From the NCBI RefSeq assembly GCF_018129405.1, contig NZ_JAFCLP010000002.1, positions 837,781-901,780 of the forward strand: DNA of 64,000 nucleotides, given 5' to 3'. The DNA comes from Bradyrhizobium iriomotense (GTDB lineage: Bacteria > Pseudomonadota > Alphaproteobacteria > Rhizobiales > Xanthobacteraceae). The translations under genes were made by a program, and so were the position numbers. The notes beneath the pieces are model-generated. The model was not told the DNA's origin, made no database searches, and saw only the letters and a program-made list of their open reading frames with translations. Shown here piece by piece: positions 52,387-62,339 of this stretch (positions are counted from its first letter, which is position 1; each line of letters starts with the position of its first letter).

Positions 52387-53634
52387 ATGCCAAGCATCCT
52401 CTTCAAGAACGCCGCACTGCTCGATCCGCTTCAGTCGGACTTGCTGGCGGACCATCACGTGCTGGTCGAGGACAACGTGATCAAGGAGGTCTCCGACCGT
52501 CCGATCCAGGCCAACGCCGATCGCACCATCGATCTCAAGGGCAAGACGCTGATGCCCGGCCTGATCGACCTGCACGTGCATGCCATCGCCGTCGAGCTCA
52601 ACCTGGCGCAGCAGGTGCACATGCCGAACGTGCTGGTGACGCTGCGCTCGACGCTGCTCTTGCGCGGCATGCTGCGGCGTGGCTTTACCACCGTGCGCGA
52701 TGCCGGCGGCGCCGGTCACGCGCTGAAGCAGGCGATCGAGACCGGTCTCACCGACGGCCCACGGCTGTTCGTCTCCGGCCGCGCGCTCAGCCAGACCGGC
52801 GGGCACGGCGACATGCGGGCACGTTCCGATTACCTCGCGAGCGATGCGCCATGTCCGTGCTGCGTGCGGGTCGGCGCGCTGGCGCGCGTGGCCGACGGCG
52901 TCGACGGCGTCCGCAAGGCCGCGCGCGAAGAGCTCCAGATGGGCGCCGATCAGATCAAGATCATGGCCTCCGGCGGCGTCGCGTCGCCGACCGATCCGGT
53001 CGGCGCCTTCGGCTACTCCGAGGACGAGATCCGCGCCATCGTCGAGGAGGCGCGCGGGCGGCAGACCTATGTGCTCGCTCATGCCTATACGGCTGCGGCG
53101 ATCGAGCGCGCGATCCGCTGCGGCGTACGCACCATCGAGCACGGCAATTTGGTCGATGCGCCGACCGCGCGGCTGATGGCCGAGAAGGGCGCCTATGTGG
53201 TGCCGACGCTCGTCACTTACGAGGCGCTGGCGAGCGAGGGCGCCCAATATGGCCTGCCGCCGGAGAGCGTGGCCAAGATCGCCGATGTCCGCGACGCGGG
53301 CCTGCGCTCGCTCGCGATCTATCGCGACGCCGGCGTGAAGATGGGGTTCGGCAGCGATCTGCTCGGCCCGTCGCAGCGCCTGCAGAGCGACGAGTTCCGC
53401 ATCCGCGCCGAGATCCTCGGCCCGCGCGCCGTCATCGCCAGCGCCACATTGATCGGCGCCGAGGTGCTCGGCATGGAGGGCAAGCTCGGCCGCATCGTGC
53501 CTGAGGCACTCGCGGACCTCTTGGTGGTCGACGGCAATCCGCTGCGCGATGTCGCCTGCCTGCTCGGCCAGGGCGAGCACATCCCGCTGGTGATGAAGGC
53601 CGGCAAGGTCCAGTTCGACAGGCTGAACGCGTAA
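52387..53634 (+). CDS. amidohydrolase (imidazolonepropionase/dipeptidase-type)
   Basis: A 415-residue amidohydrolase of the COG1228 type. Metal ligands seen: HVHA near residue 63, the carboxylated Lys in IKIMASGG near 194, His in LAHAYTAAA, His in EHGN and Asp in GFGSDLLG. Substrate unknown, but the operon with a transporter, a GAF sensor and a LysR regulator suggests it degrades an imported amide, peptide or ring compound. The start at 52387 gives MPSILFKNAALLDP. Confidence 0.88.
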   Translation: MPSILFKNAALLDPLQSDLLADHHVLVEDNVIKEVSDRPIQANADRTIDLKGKTLMPGLIDLHVHAIAVELNLAQQVHMPNVLVTLRSTLLLRGMLRRGFTTVRDAGGAGHALKQAIETGLTDGPRLFVSGRALSQTGGHGDMRARSDYLASDAPCPCCVRVGALARVADGVDGVRKAAREELQMGADQIKIMASGGVASPTDPVGAFGYSEDEIRAIVEEARGRQTYVLAHAYTAAAIERAIRCGVRTIEHGNLVDAPTARLMAEKGAYVVPTLVTYEALASEGAQYGLPPESVAKIADVRDAGLRSLAIYRDAGVKMGFGSDLLGPSQRLQSDEFRIRAEILGPRAVIASATLIGAEVLGMEGKLGRIVPEALADLLVVDGNPLRDVACLLGQGEHIPLVMKAGKVQFDRLNA

Positions 53635-55692
53635 CTACCGCCACATCCCGCGCATCTTCGCTCCGATGTCGATCTTCGGCCCCTGCGCTGCGGTGCGCGC
53701 GGCACCCGCTGCGGCCTTTGGCCAGGCGGCGCGCTCGAACAGATAGACCAGGGATTCCGGGATGAAGCGGGTGCGTGAGGCGTAGACGTGGCGGTCGCCC
53801 TTGGCGGCCTGGCCGTGGACGAAGAAGCGCTGCGGCACGACGAGGTGCAGATCGTCCTTGGCGCGCGTCATCGCGACATAGAGCAGGCGGCGCTCCTCCT
53901 CGATCTCGGCGCTGGTGCCGGCGCCGAGATCGGACGGCATGCAGCCATCGACGACGTTGAGCACGAACACCGATTTCCACTCCTGGCCTTTGGCGGAGTG
54001 GATGGTCGAGAGGATCAGATAGTCCTCGTCGCGGAGCGGTGGACCGGATTTGTCGCTGGTCGCGTCCGGCGGATCGAGCGTGAGCTCGGTCAGGAACTTT
54101 TCGCGCGAAGAGTAGCCGCTGGCGATCTGCTCGAGCTGCATCAGATCGGCGCGGCGCGTCTCGGAATCCTCGTGGATGCGGTCGAGATGCGGCTCGTACC
54201 AGAGCCGCACCCGTTCGAGATCTACAGGCCATTCCGAATAGCGCAGATTTTCGATCGTGCGGACGAAATCGGTCCAGTCCGCGCCGGTGCGTGCTGGCAC
54301 CGGGAGCTGGGCGAGTGCGTGCAGCGGATCGGTGCTCTCCGCCATCTGGTCGAGCACGCGCTGCGCCGTCGCGGGGCCGATGCCCGGCAACAGATGCAGG
54401 ATGCGGAAGCCGGCGACGCGGTCGCGCGGATTCTCAGCGAAGCGCAGCAGCGCGAGCACGTCCTTGACATGCGCAGCATCGAGGAATTTCAGCCCGCCGA
54501 ATTTCACGAACGGGATGTTGCGGCGGGTCAGCTCGATCTCGAGCGGGCCGGAATGCGAGGACGTCCGGAACAGCACCGCCTGGTGCTTGAGCAGCGCGCC
54601 TTGCTCGCGGTTGGCCAGCACGGCTTCGACGATGTAGCGCGCCTGGTCGGCCTCGTCGTGCACCGTGACGAGCTGCGGCTTCTGTCCGGAGGTGCGGTCG
54701 GTCCAGAGGTTTTTGGTGAAGCGCTCACGTGCCAGGCCAATGACGCCGTTGGCGGCGGCCAGCACGGCTTGCGTCGAGCGGTAATTGCGGTCGAGCGTGA
54801 TCATTTCCGCGCGGGGCGAGAAGCTCTGCGGAAACTCCAGGATGTTGCGCACGGTGGCGGCACGGAACGAATAGATCGACTGGGCGTCGTCGCCGACCAC
54901 GGTGAGGCCGCGGCCGTCGGGCTTGAGCGCCAGCAGGATCGAGGATTGCAGGCGGTTGGTGTCCTGATATTCGTCGACCAGCACGTGATCGAAGCGGCCG
55001 CCGATTTCCTCGGCGATCAGTGCATCGCTCATCATCTGCGACCAGTACAGCAGCAAATCGTCGTAATCGAGCACGTGCTGGGCCTGCTTGGCCTCGACGT
55101 ATGCCGCGAACAAGCCTTTCAGCTCGGCGGCCCAGCCCGCGCACCAGGGATAGTGCACCCCCAGCACCTTCTCGATCTCCATCTCGGCGTTGACGCAGCG
55201 CGAATAGATCGACAGGCAGGTGCCCTTGGCCGGAAAGCGGCTCTCGGTCTTCGACAGGCCGCGCTCATGCCGGACCAGGTTCATCAGGTCGGCGGAATCC
55301 TCGCGATCGTGGATGGTGAAGGCGGGATCGACGCCGATCCGCTCGGCATATTCGCGCAGGAGCCGCGCGCCGATGCCGTGGAAGGTGCCGGCCCAGGTGA
55401 GCGCGTCGCGCATGATCGCGGCGTTGTTCTCGCCTAAGACCTTCCGGGCGATACGCTCGACCCGGCTGGCCATCTCGGCCGCGGCGCGGCGCGAAAACGT
55501 CATGAGCAGGATGCGGCGCGGGTCTGCGCCTGCGACGATCAGGTGCGCGACGCGGTGGGCCAGCGTGTTGGTCTTGCCGGAGCCGGCGCCGGCAATGACG
55601 AGCAGGGGGCTTCCCACGGTCGCGCCATCGGCCACGCCATGCTCGACGGCGCGGCGCTGCTCCGCATTGAGCGTGTCCAGATATGTTGCCAC
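53635..55692 (-). CDS. UvrD/Rep-type superfamily 1 DNA helicase
   Basis: A 685-residue SF1A helicase with UvrD-type motifs: Walker A AGAGSGKTNTLAHR, motif II DEYQDTN, motif III VGDDAQSIYSFR, and the C-terminal AMTRAKDDLHL. It unwinds DNA in repair or replication restart. I chose a GTG start (55692, MATYLDTLNAEQ) over a TTG 51 bp upstream because the GTG has a ribosome site and matches the family start. It follows the amidohydrolase with no gap, on the opposite strand. Confidence 0.88.
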   Translation of the reverse strand: MATYLDTLNAEQRRAVEHGVADGATVGSPLLVIAGAGSGKTNTLAHRVAHLIVAGADPRRILLMTFSRRAAAEMASRVERIARKVLGENNAAIMRDALTWAGTFHGIGARLLREYAERIGVDPAFTIHDREDSADLMNLVRHERGLSKTESRFPAKGTCLSIYSRCVNAEMEIEKVLGVHYPWCAGWAAELKGLFAAYVEAKQAQHVLDYDDLLLYWSQMMSDALIAEEIGGRFDHVLVDEYQDTNRLQSSILLALKPDGRGLTVVGDDAQSIYSFRAATVRNILEFPQSFSPRAEMITLDRNYRSTQAVLAAANGVIGLARERFTKNLWTDRTSGQKPQLVTVHDEADQARYIVEAVLANREQGALLKHQAVLFRTSSHSGPLEIELTRRNIPFVKFGGLKFLDAAHVKDVLALLRFAENPRDRVAGFRILHLLPGIGPATAQRVLDQMAESTDPLHALAQLPVPARTGADWTDFVRTIENLRYSEWPVDLERVRLWYEPHLDRIHEDSETRRADLMQLEQIASGYSSREKFLTELTLDPPDATSDKSGPPLRDEDYLILSTIHSAKGQEWKSVFVLNVVDGCMPSDLGAGTSAEIEEERRLLYVAMTRAKDDLHLVVPQRFFVHGQAAKGDRHVYASRTRFIPESLVYLFERAAWPKAAAGAARTAAQGPKIDIGAKMRGMWR

Positions 55693-55820
55693 GAATCGCC
55701 CCGGTGAATGGCCGAGATTCGGCGATCCCGGCGCGAATCGCAATGCGGCTGGACGGAACCAGATTTAGCATTTAGGGGAAAGCCGGCCCAAGGTTCCAGC
55801 CCGAGAAGAGCACGCCCGGC

Positions 55821-56411
55821 ATGACCGAGCTCAAGCCCGACCAGTTCGAGATGCGGCGGTTGGAATCGCTCAGCAACACCATTTTCGGCGTCGCCATGAC
55901 GCTTCTGGCCTACGACCTGCCCAAGGCTGCGGTGTTCACCAGCGCCCCCGGCTGGAGCGATCTGGCCCATGTCTATTCCGGCAAGCTGGCCGGCTTTGCG
56001 CTCAGCTTCATCATCGCCGGCGTGTTCTGGATCAGCCATCACCGCCGGCTGGCGCGCCAGCCGGTCGGCAGCCGCGGCAGCGTGATCCTCAATTTGTTCT
56101 TTCTGCTCTCGATCGTGCTGCTGCCGGTGACCAACGGCCTCTACACCAATTACGGCATGAGCAGCGCGGTCGCCGTGCTTTACGGCCTGCATCTGACCGC
56201 GATCGCCGGCCTCAATGCCTGGCTGTGGTGGACCATTCTCGGCGGCTGGCGCCAGGAGATCATGGCCTCGCTGTTTCCGCTCCTGGTGTTCATCCCGGGC
56301 ACGATCGTGGCGGCGTTCGCGCCGCATGTCGCGCCCTTTGTGTGGTTCATCGCCTTCGGCGGGCTCCTGATCCAGCGCTTCTATGTCGCGCAAAGCGGGC
56401 CGGACGCGTAA
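55821..56411 (+). CDS. TMEM175/DUF1211-type channel-like membrane protein
   Basis: A 196-residue membrane protein with about six hydrophobic segments. The first carries the pattern RRLESLSNTIFGVAMTLLA that matches the RxxxFSD region of TMEM175 potassium-channel relatives, with Ser-Asn in place of the usual Ser-Asp. I infer an ion channel; selectivity is not readable. Confidence 0.75.
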   Translation: MTELKPDQFEMRRLESLSNTIFGVAMTLLAYDLPKAAVFTSAPGWSDLAHVYSGKLAGFALSFIIAGVFWISHHRRLARQPVGSRGSVILNLFFLLSIVLLPVTNGLYTNYGMSSAVAVLYGLHLTAIAGLNAWLWWTILGGWRQEIMASLFPLLVFIPGTIVAAFAPHVAPFVWFIAFGGLLIQRFYVAQSGPDA

Positions 56412-56420
56412 GCTGGTGCC

Positions 56421-56801
56421 TCAGCCTTGTGTCGTGCCGAACCCATCGGACGGCACGTAAAGCTTGACCGGGCGGATTTCGTAGACCGCAGTCGGGTTGA
56501 CCTCGCGCAGCTTCCGCGCCGCCGCGATCGCCTCCTCCTCGGTTTCGTATTCGACGAGGTGGAAGCCGAGAAGCTGCTCCTTGGTCTCGGCAAACGGGCC
56601 GTCCAGCACCATGCCAGCGCCGGGGCCCCGCAGGGTGCGGGCCTTTCGGGTCTCGTCCAGACGGGCCGCGGGCCCAAAATGTCCGCTTGCGCGGAGGGGC
56701 GCCTGAACCTCGATGACTTTGGCCACGACCGCGGCGTCTTGCTCCGGCGTCCAGGACAGGATTTCGTCTTCCACATGATAGGCCAGGATGGCGTAGAGCA
56801 T
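56421..56801 (-). CDS. YciI family protein
   Basis: A 126-residue YciI-type (YCII-related) ferredoxin-like fold protein. Typical motifs: YAILAYH start, ASGHFGPAARL, VLDGPFAETKEQLLGFHLVEYE. Family members are small enzymes or accessory proteins, often with sigma factors; no such partner is next to it here. The ATG at 56801 has a GAGG site. Confidence 0.85.
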   Translation of the reverse strand: MLYAILAYHVEDEILSWTPEQDAAVVAKVIEVQAPLRASGHFGPAARLDETRKARTLRGPGAGMVLDGPFAETKEQLLGFHLVEYETEEEAIAAARKLREVNPTAVYEIRPVKLYVPSDGFGTTQG

Positions 56802-57005
56802 CGTCACCTCGTTGATTTTTGGCGCACAGGCCCGAAGGACGTATCACTGTGGCCCGCGCCGACAATCCCCTGGCAAAAAAATATTGCGTCGCCCCGTGCG
56901 CGACGAAACCGTCTTGAAACTCGATTGCGACCGGTCGGTATGAACGCCGCCTGAAGCCGATGCGACTGATGACCACCAAGAAGGCTGAGGAATTCGGAGG
57001 CGGCA

Positions 57006-57191
57006 ATGTCGAGTCAGACCATCAAGATCATCTGCGACGCGCGGCGGGCGGGCCGGTCGGAGCCGGCCGATCTGCACGACCAGAGCGGTCACCACCGCTA
57101 TTACGGCAGCTCGGCCGAGAATGGTGGCGAGCGCATTGTCGAGAGCCGCCGCGGCAAGCGCCCGCGCGCGCTCAATGTCTGCGGCTTCTGA
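57006..57191 (+). CDS. small hypothetical protein
   Basis: A 61-residue protein with a strong GGAGG site. Polar, Arg/Ser/Gly-rich (RRAGRSEPADLHDQSGHHR), ending in CGF. Unknown function. Confidence 0.55.
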   Translation: MSSQTIKIICDARRAGRSEPADLHDQSGHHRYYGSSAENGGERIVESRRGKRPRALNVCGF

Positions 57192-57218
57192 AGTCTACGG
57201 CCAGACCGGTTTTCGTGG

Positions 57219-57422
57219 ATGAGCGTCCTGCAAATATCGATCGCTGCGATGCCGTTCCTGCTCTCGCTGGCAAGCCGGAACGGTAGTGCGATCGCGCCAT
57301 GTCTGGTCACGAGCATATTCACCGTGCTGCTCGGCGAAGAGCCTCACCGGGCGGTCGTGGTGTGGTGCGTCGGCGTTCTGATTGCCGCCGTCGCCTTTCG
57401 CGAACGGCTTCGCGCGACCTGA
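57219..57422 (+). CDS. small membrane protein candidate
   Basis: A 67-residue protein with two hydrophobic segments (ISIAAMPFLLSLAS and CLVTSIFTVLL...VVWCVGVLIAAVAF). It follows the previous small gene closely. No ribosome site is convincing, so confidence is low. Confidence 0.4.
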   Translation: MSVLQISIAAMPFLLSLASRNGSAIAPCLVTSIFTVLLGEEPHRAVVVWCVGVLIAAVAFRERLRAT

Positions 57423-57433
57423 GCCGGCGCCGC

Positions 57434-58150
57434 TTACGGTGCGCTCAGGATCTGCTTGACGAGCGCCGCACGCAGCGCTGCCAGTTCGCCGCTCGCCTCC
57501 ATCTGTGCGATCACCTTGCCGACCTCAGGCACCAGAGCGCGATGGCGTTCGTGCAAATAGTGATAGATGTGGATGCGCTCGAGCGGTGGCGAGAGCGGGT
57601 AGATCCTGGTTTGCAGGTTGAGCTTCCTCACTGCGACGAGCCCGCTGAAGAGGTCGGTGACCATCACGTCGAAACGATCGGCGTCGAGCATCTTGATCAT
57701 GCTCTCCAGGCTGGTCGTCGCCGTGACGCGGGCCATGCCGCGCGTACCGGCCTCCGATGAGCCGACGCCGCGGACGATGCCGATGCTGTAGTCTCGAATT
57801 GAATCCCAACCGGCGACTTCGAAATGGAGCTTCGTCGTGAACACCGCGGGCTCGATGTAGTTGATCGCCGGCGTGACCTGGACCAGCGTCGGATAGTCGC
57901 GGGATAGCGTCCCGATCCGCTGGATCTCGCCGTCCACCTCGCCGGCGCTCGACAGTGCGAGCGCCCGCTTGCCGGGAACGTCCTCGAATTCGAGCTTGAT
58001 GTTCAGCTTGGCGTAGACAGCCCGCAGCATCTCGCCGCCGACATATTGATCGGGGATGTCGGCGATGCGCGCCAGCCGGATCAGCTCTTGCGCCTGCGAT
58101 GGAGCGGCTGCGAGCAAAGCCAGCAAGGCGAGGGCAATCCGCCACATCAC
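57434..58150 (-). CDS. periplasmic solute-binding protein-like
   Basis: A 238-residue protein with a signal peptide (1-21, ending APSQAQE) and a fold of the extracellular solute-binding family 3 type (QYVGGEMLRAVYAKLNIKLEFEDVPGKRAL near the start; TATTSLESMIKMLDADRFDVMVTD). No permease or ATPase gene is adjacent, so it may be an orphan sensor or binding protein. The ATG at 58150 gives a normal signal peptide. Confidence 0.75.
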   Translation of the reverse strand: MMWRIALALLALLAAAPSQAQELIRLARIADIPDQYVGGEMLRAVYAKLNIKLEFEDVPGKRALALSSAGEVDGEIQRIGTLSRDYPTLVQVTPAINYIEPAVFTTKLHFEVAGWDSIRDYSIGIVRGVGSSEAGTRGMARVTATTSLESMIKMLDADRFDVMVTDLFSGLVAVRKLNLQTRIYPLSPPLERIHIYHYLHERHRALVPEVGKVIAQMEASGELAALRAALVKQILSAP

Positions 58151-58478
58151 GCTTCTCCCTGGTCGAACCTTGCTACCGCTGGATTCGGAGGCCCGCGCGA
58201 TCTACCGGGGGTCGCGCCTGCGCGCCGGCCGCAACGATCGACGCTCGCCTGCGACGTGAGGCGGCTCCGGACTTTCACCGATGTCATTCTAGCACGTGAG
58301 GTGGTAGCTTGCGCGGCAATCCTGCTGCTGGGCGCAACATATGACCCCGCCGACCTCAAGCCGCCCATGGGCCGACAGGATCACCACGCGCCTCGCGTGA
58401 AGAGAATCTCAACTGTCGAATTGCTCATGGCCGCGACTGGCCGGCCAGAGCAGTGCCGCCATTTCCGGGACATGGTGC
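58151..58478. other. 328-bp region without a clear gene
   Basis: Lies between the binding-protein gene and the sensor kinase gene. One frame across it encodes a run of plausible residues (ILLLGATYDPADLKPP) but starts inside the binding-protein gene in the other direction, so I do not call it. Probably holds the promoters of both neighbours. Confidence 0.4.
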
Positions 58479-60890
58479 ATGGGCAACTCAGGCGATGAGG
58501 ATTCCAAGCGCAGCCGCGCCGTTGCCCCGGCGGCAGCGAAGCAGGATTTGAGCGGGATCGGCGCTGCACTTGCGCCGCCGATGATCGGAGCGTTGCTGTC
58601 GCGGATCTTCAACTGGTTACGCAGCGGCGTCGGGCCGCGCCTGCTGGCCGCCGTGCTGCTGTTCTCCTCGATCGTCACGCTGACGCTGACCGCGCTTCAG
58701 CTCTATCTCGACTACGAGCGCGAGGTCGGCGTCATCGAGACGCGGCTCGACGAGATCGGCCGCAGCACCACCGGCAGCCTCGGCGAGAGCCTGTGGAATC
58801 TCGACCAGAACCAGATCAAGCTCCAGCTCGACGGTATCCTGCGGCTGCCCGATATCCGCGCCGCCGAGGTGCGCGAGATCGCCGATCGCCCCAATCCGAT
58901 CCGTGTCGCGGTCGGCGAGCCCAACACCCGTTCGATCGTGACGCGCGACTATCCGCTGACCACCACCGTGCAGGGGACCGTGCGCACGATCGGTGTGCTT
59001 CACGTCGAGGCGACGCTGAGCGAGGTCTATCAGCAATTGATGAATCGTGCTCTGATCATTCTGGCGAGCCAGGCGGCGAAGACGTTTCTCGTCTCGCTGT
59101 TCATCATCTACATGTTCCATCTGCTGGTGACGCGGCATCTGGTCACCATCGCCGACTTCGTCAGCAAATACAGCCTGGCGCGGCCGCCGCCGCCTTTGCA
59201 GCTTGAGCGCCGGCCGCCCTCCGATCCCGACGAGCTGGACAAGGTGATCGTGGCCTTCAACGCCATGTGCGCCAATCTCGGGCGCGCTTATGACGAGCTG
59301 CGCGAGGCCAACGCCAATCTCGAGCGTGACCTGAAGATCCGCCGCAGCGCCGAGGAAGACGCGCGCGCGAGCGAGCAGCGCTTCCGCGACTATGCCGAGA
59401 CCGCGTCCGACTGGTTCTGGGAAACCGGACCGGATCATCGGTTCACCTACATATCGGATCGGGCCGGCGCCTTCGGCATGGACCACAAGGCGCTGATCGG
59501 CAAGCGCCGCACCGATGCCGCTTTCGACCACGACGTTGAGCCGGAGAAATGGCGCGCGCACCTGGCGACGCTGGACCGTCACGAGCCGTTCCGGAAGTTC
59601 GAGTATCGCGGTCGTGATGCGAACGGGCGCATGCATCATTTCAGCGTCAACGGTCAGCCGGTGTTCGCGTCGGACGGACGCTTCATGGGCTATCGCGGCT
59701 CCGCCACCGACCTCACCGAGCAGCACGAGACCGAGGAGCGGCTGCGCCAATCCCAGAAGATGGATGCGATCGGCCAGCTCACCGGCGGCGTCGCGCACGA
59801 CTTCAACAACGTGCTCACCGTCATCACCGGCACGATCGAGATCATTCAGGAGGGGCTTGCGGACAAGCCCCAGCTGGCCGCCATCGCGCAGCTCATCGAC
59901 GATGCCGCCGCGCGCGGCGCCGAGATCACCTCGCAGCTCCTGACCTTCGCGCGCCGCCAGCCGATGGAGCCGCGCGAAATCGACGTCAATGCCCTCGTGC
60001 TGGAGACCGCGAAGCTGCTGAAGCCGATCCTGGGCGAGCATGTCGAGATCGTGACCCGGCTTGCGGACGATGCCTGGTCGGCGATGGCGGATCCGTCGCA
60101 GCTTTCGTCCGCGATCGTCAATCTCGCCGTCAACGCGCGTGATGCGATGCCCGGCGGGGGCAGGCTCACGCTCGAGACCGCGAACCGGGAGCTCGACGGC
60201 ACGGAAGGTGCCGGCGAGGGCGATGTCGTGCGCGGCTCCTTCGTGATGGTCGCAGTCGGCGACACCGGCCACGGCATTCCGGCCGACATCCGCGAGCGCG
60301 TGTTCGAGCCGTTCTTCACCACCAAGGGCGTCGGCCGCGGCACCGGGCTCGGGCTCAGCATGGTCTACGGCTTCGCCCGCCAGACCGGCGGCACCGTCAC
60401 GATCGAGAGCGCGGAGGGGCGCGGCACGGTGGTGCGCTTATTCCTGCCGCAATCGGAGGGCGAGGCGCCGGCCAGGACGGCATCGGTTCAGGCGCCCGCC
60501 ACAGCGCGCGGGCACGAGACGATCCTCGTGGTCGAGGACGATCCGCTGGTGCAGGGCTATGTCATCGCCCAGCTCGGCAGCCTCGGCTACCGCACGCTCG
60601 CTGCCGGCGACGGCGCATCTGCGCTCGCGCTGGTCGACCAGGGCGCCAAATTCGATCTCCTGTTCACGGACATCATCATGCCCGGCGGCATGAACGGGCG
60701 GGAATTGGCCGACGCCGTCCGGGCTCGCCGGCCGGGGGTGAGGGTGCTCTACACTTCGGGCTATACCGACGACACCATCGTCCACGAAGGGCATCTCGAT
60801 CCCGGCGTGGCGCTGCTTCAGAAGCCATACCGCAAGTCGGAGCTGTCGGAGAAGATTCGCGAGGTCCTTGCTGGCTTGTCTCCCGCCTGA
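58479..60890 (+). CDS. hybrid sensor histidine kinase
   Basis: An 803-residue protein. Order: two membrane segments (about 53-75 and 200-217) flanking a periplasmic sensor domain, a HAMP-like linker, a PAS domain (about 300-415), dimerisation/phospho-acceptor domain with His440 (GGVAHDFNN), ATPase domain with the GDTGHGIP and [11 protein letters not shown] boxes, and a C-terminal receiver ([10 protein letters not shown], phospho-Asp in [11 protein letters not shown]). A separate response regulator is not next to it. Confidence 0.9.
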   Translation: MGNSGDEDSKRSRAVAPAAAKQDLSGIGAALAPPMIGALLSRIFNWLRSGVGPRLLAAVLLFSSIVTLTLTALQLYLDYEREVGVIETRLDEIGRSTTGSLGESLWNLDQNQIKLQLDGILRLPDIRAAEVREIADRPNPIRVAVGEPNTRSIVTRDYPLTTTVQGTVRTIGVLHVEATLSEVYQQLMNRALIILASQAAKTFLVSLFIIYMFHLLVTRHLVTIADFVSKYSLARPPPPLQLERRPPSDPDELDKVIVAFNAMCANLGRAYDELREANANLERDLKIRRSAEEDARASEQRFRDYAETASDWFWETGPDHRFTYISDRAGAFGMDHKALIGKRRTDAAFDHDVEPEKWRAHLATLDRHEPFRKFEYRGRDANGRMHHFSVNGQPVFASDGRFMGYRGSATDLTEQHETEERLRQSQKMDAIGQLTGGVAHDFNNVLTVITGTIEIIQEGLADKPQLAAIAQLIDDAAARGAEITSQLLTFARRQPMEPREIDVNALVLETAKLLKPILGEHVEIVTRLADDAWSAMADPSQLSSAIVNLAVNARDAMPGGGRLTLETANRELDGTEGAGEGDVVRGSFVMVAVGDTGHGIPADIRERVFEPFFTTKGVGRGTGLGLSMVYGFARQTGGTVTIESAEGRGTVVRLFLPQSEGEAPARTASVQAPATARGHETILVVEDDPLVQGYVIAQLGSLGYRTLAAGDGASALALVDQGAKFDLLFTDIIMPGGMNGRELADAVRARRPGVRVLYTSGYTDDTIVHEGHLDPGVALLQKPYRKSELSEKIREVLAGLSPA

Positions 60891-60910
60891 GCGGGTCCGC
60901 AGACGAAAAA

Positions 60911-60945
60911 GGCGCGGCGGGGAGGCCCCGTCGCGCCCGATTTCT
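60911..60945 (+). terminator. terminator after the sensor kinase
   Basis: GGCGCGGCGGGG pairs with CCCCGTCGCGCC (3-nt loop, one mismatch) and is followed by CGATTTCTT. It may serve both strands. Confidence 0.7.
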
Positions 60946-60997
60946 TGCTCGCTGGTCCAGGGCTGAGAACGCCCCGATGCCAAGCCCTATTCAAAGC

Positions 60998-61042
60998 CTA
61001 GCGGGCGATCCCAGCGAGGTGACAGCGCTTGAGATAAGACAC
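60998..61042 (-). CDS. 14-residue microprotein candidate with a perfect ribosome site
   Basis: A GTG-started frame encoding MSYLKRCHLAGIAR. Its upstream sequence GAAAGGAGGTGATCC is fully complementary to the 3' end of 16S rRNA, at the right distance, and a promoter-like pair lies upstream. The peptide could be a leader or a real small protein. Function unknown. Confidence 0.45.
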   Translation of the reverse strand: MSYLKRCHLAGIAR

Positions 61043-61077
61043 TGGATCACCTCCTTTCGTTGGTTTCGGGAGATTTG

Positions 61078-61106
61078 AATATAGGGCGGGATCACCCGGC
61101 CGTTAA
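61078..61106 (-). promoter_or_regulatory. promoter for the micro-ORF
   Basis: On the minus strand TTAACG (61106-61101), a 17-nt spacer and TATATT (61083-61078). It would yield a short transcript covering the 14-codon frame. Confidence 0.4.
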
Positions 61107-61208
61107 GGGGCGGGGCGAAACGCCGGGAACGGGGGGCGTTCTTGATGCGGGAAAGACCGTCCAGAGGCAGTTGAGACCGCCGCCCGGCCGTGTTAGGGGA
61201 TCGCCAAC

Positions 61209-61282
61209 GCGGGTGTAGCTCAATGGTAGAGCAGCAGCCTTCCAAGCTGAATACGAGGGTTCGATTCCCTTCACCCGCTCCA
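61209..61282 (+). tRNA. tRNA-Gly (anticodon TCC)
   Basis: A full cloverleaf: acceptor GCGGGTG with CACCCGC, D-arm GCTC/GAGC, anticodon loop CTTCCAA with TCC, T-loop TTCGATT and encoded CCA. Confidence 0.96.
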
Positions 61283-61395
61283 ATGATTTCAATTACTTAT
61301 TCTGCCTCGATGATTTGTTGGCCGAGCCGCGCTGCGGCTCGTTGCGATCGCGCGCGAGTCTTCGCGCATCGATCGTCCCCGGCTTCGGGGCTCCA

Positions 61396-61605
61396 TCACC
61401 TTGCCATCGGCTTTTGGGGATCATCGCGACGCTGCGCCGCTTCCGTGTTCCGGTCGAGTTGCGCCCGCTCGCTGCGGCGTAAGTGTCCCGATCGTCTGAC
61501 GCCGTACCAGATCGCAGCGCCAAGGACGAAGGCGCCGATGAACCACAGCCACAACGCTGTGGCCGAGACGTCTCCCAAAAACATGCCAACGCCGCTGTTG
61601 CCCAT
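61396..61605 (-). CDS. small membrane protein, unknown
   Basis: A 69-residue protein with one hydrophobic segment (ATALWLWFIGAFVLGAAIWYGV) and a charged C-terminal tail (RRSERAQLDRNTEAAQRRDD). A GGGAG site precedes the ATG. Unknown function. Confidence 0.65.
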   Translation of the reverse strand: MGNSGVGMFLGDVSATALWLWFIGAFVLGAAIWYGVRRSGHLRRSERAQLDRNTEAAQRRDDPQKPMAR

Positions 61606-61682
61606 CCGTGTGCTCCCGTTAGATATGCGGGCAATGCGAGCGCGCAGTCGTGGTTCCTAAGCGCGGAGGTCGGGAGAGCGCT

Positions 61683-62150
61683 GTGACGAAAATCGGGGTG
61701 ATTTCGGACACGCACGGGCTGCTGCGGCCGGAAGTCGAGCATTGCTTTGCCGGGGTCGCGCACATCATTCATGCCGGCGATATCGGCGCCGAGCATGTGC
61801 TCGAGGGGCTGCGAAGGATTGCGCCTGTTACGGCCATCCGCGGCAATGTCGATAGCGGCGATTGGGCGCGGAACTATCGCGATACGGAAACCGTCCGCCT
61901 CGGCCGGTACATTTTCTATGTCCTGCACGATCTGAACGAGCTCGAGAGCAAGCCTGCCCCCGACGGCATCGACGCCGTGATTTACGGTCATTCGCATCAA
62001 GCGAGCATCAGGACGGCCGATCGCGTTCTTTATCTAAATCCCGGAAGCGCCGGACCGAGACGCTTCAAGCTGCCGATCACGCTGGCGACGCTCGATCTCG
62101 ATGATAGCACCGACCTTCGGCCGGTCCTGCACACGCTCGCTGGGGCCTAG
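61683..62150 (+). CDS. YfcE-type metallophosphoesterase
   Basis: A 155-residue phosphoesterase of the YfcE/MJ0936 type. The metal-binding motifs run SDTHG at the start, HAGD, RGNVD, HDL and GHSHQA. It probably cleaves phosphodiester or phosphate monoester bonds of small substrates. I chose the GTG at 61683 with a GGGAG site; an ATG 33 bp upstream has no such site. Confidence 0.85.
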   Translation: MTKIGVISDTHGLLRPEVEHCFAGVAHIIHAGDIGAEHVLEGLRRIAPVTAIRGNVDSGDWARNYRDTETVRLGRYIFYVLHDLNELESKPAPDGIDAVIYGHSHQASIRTADRVLYLNPGSAGPRRFKLPITLATLDLDDSTDLRPVLHTLAGA

Positions 62151-62339
62151 CCAAAAGCGGGTCAAAGTTATTATTTTCCGTCGAAACTTGCTCGATGGGG
62201 CATTTTGGAACGATCTTATAACGCTGCGTTGTCTTGCATCACCGGCAGATCGTCTTGGGCGCCGGTGCTGGGCGTGTAGCGCTCCCGCCTGACAGGCCGG
62301 AGTGGTTTGCATCATTCGGGTCCCAAATAGGAGCATCCG

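Noticed and set aside
58046-58498. A 150-codon frame running from the binding-protein gene into the gap
   Set aside because: It starts inside a well-supported gene on the other strand, and only its last part looks coding.
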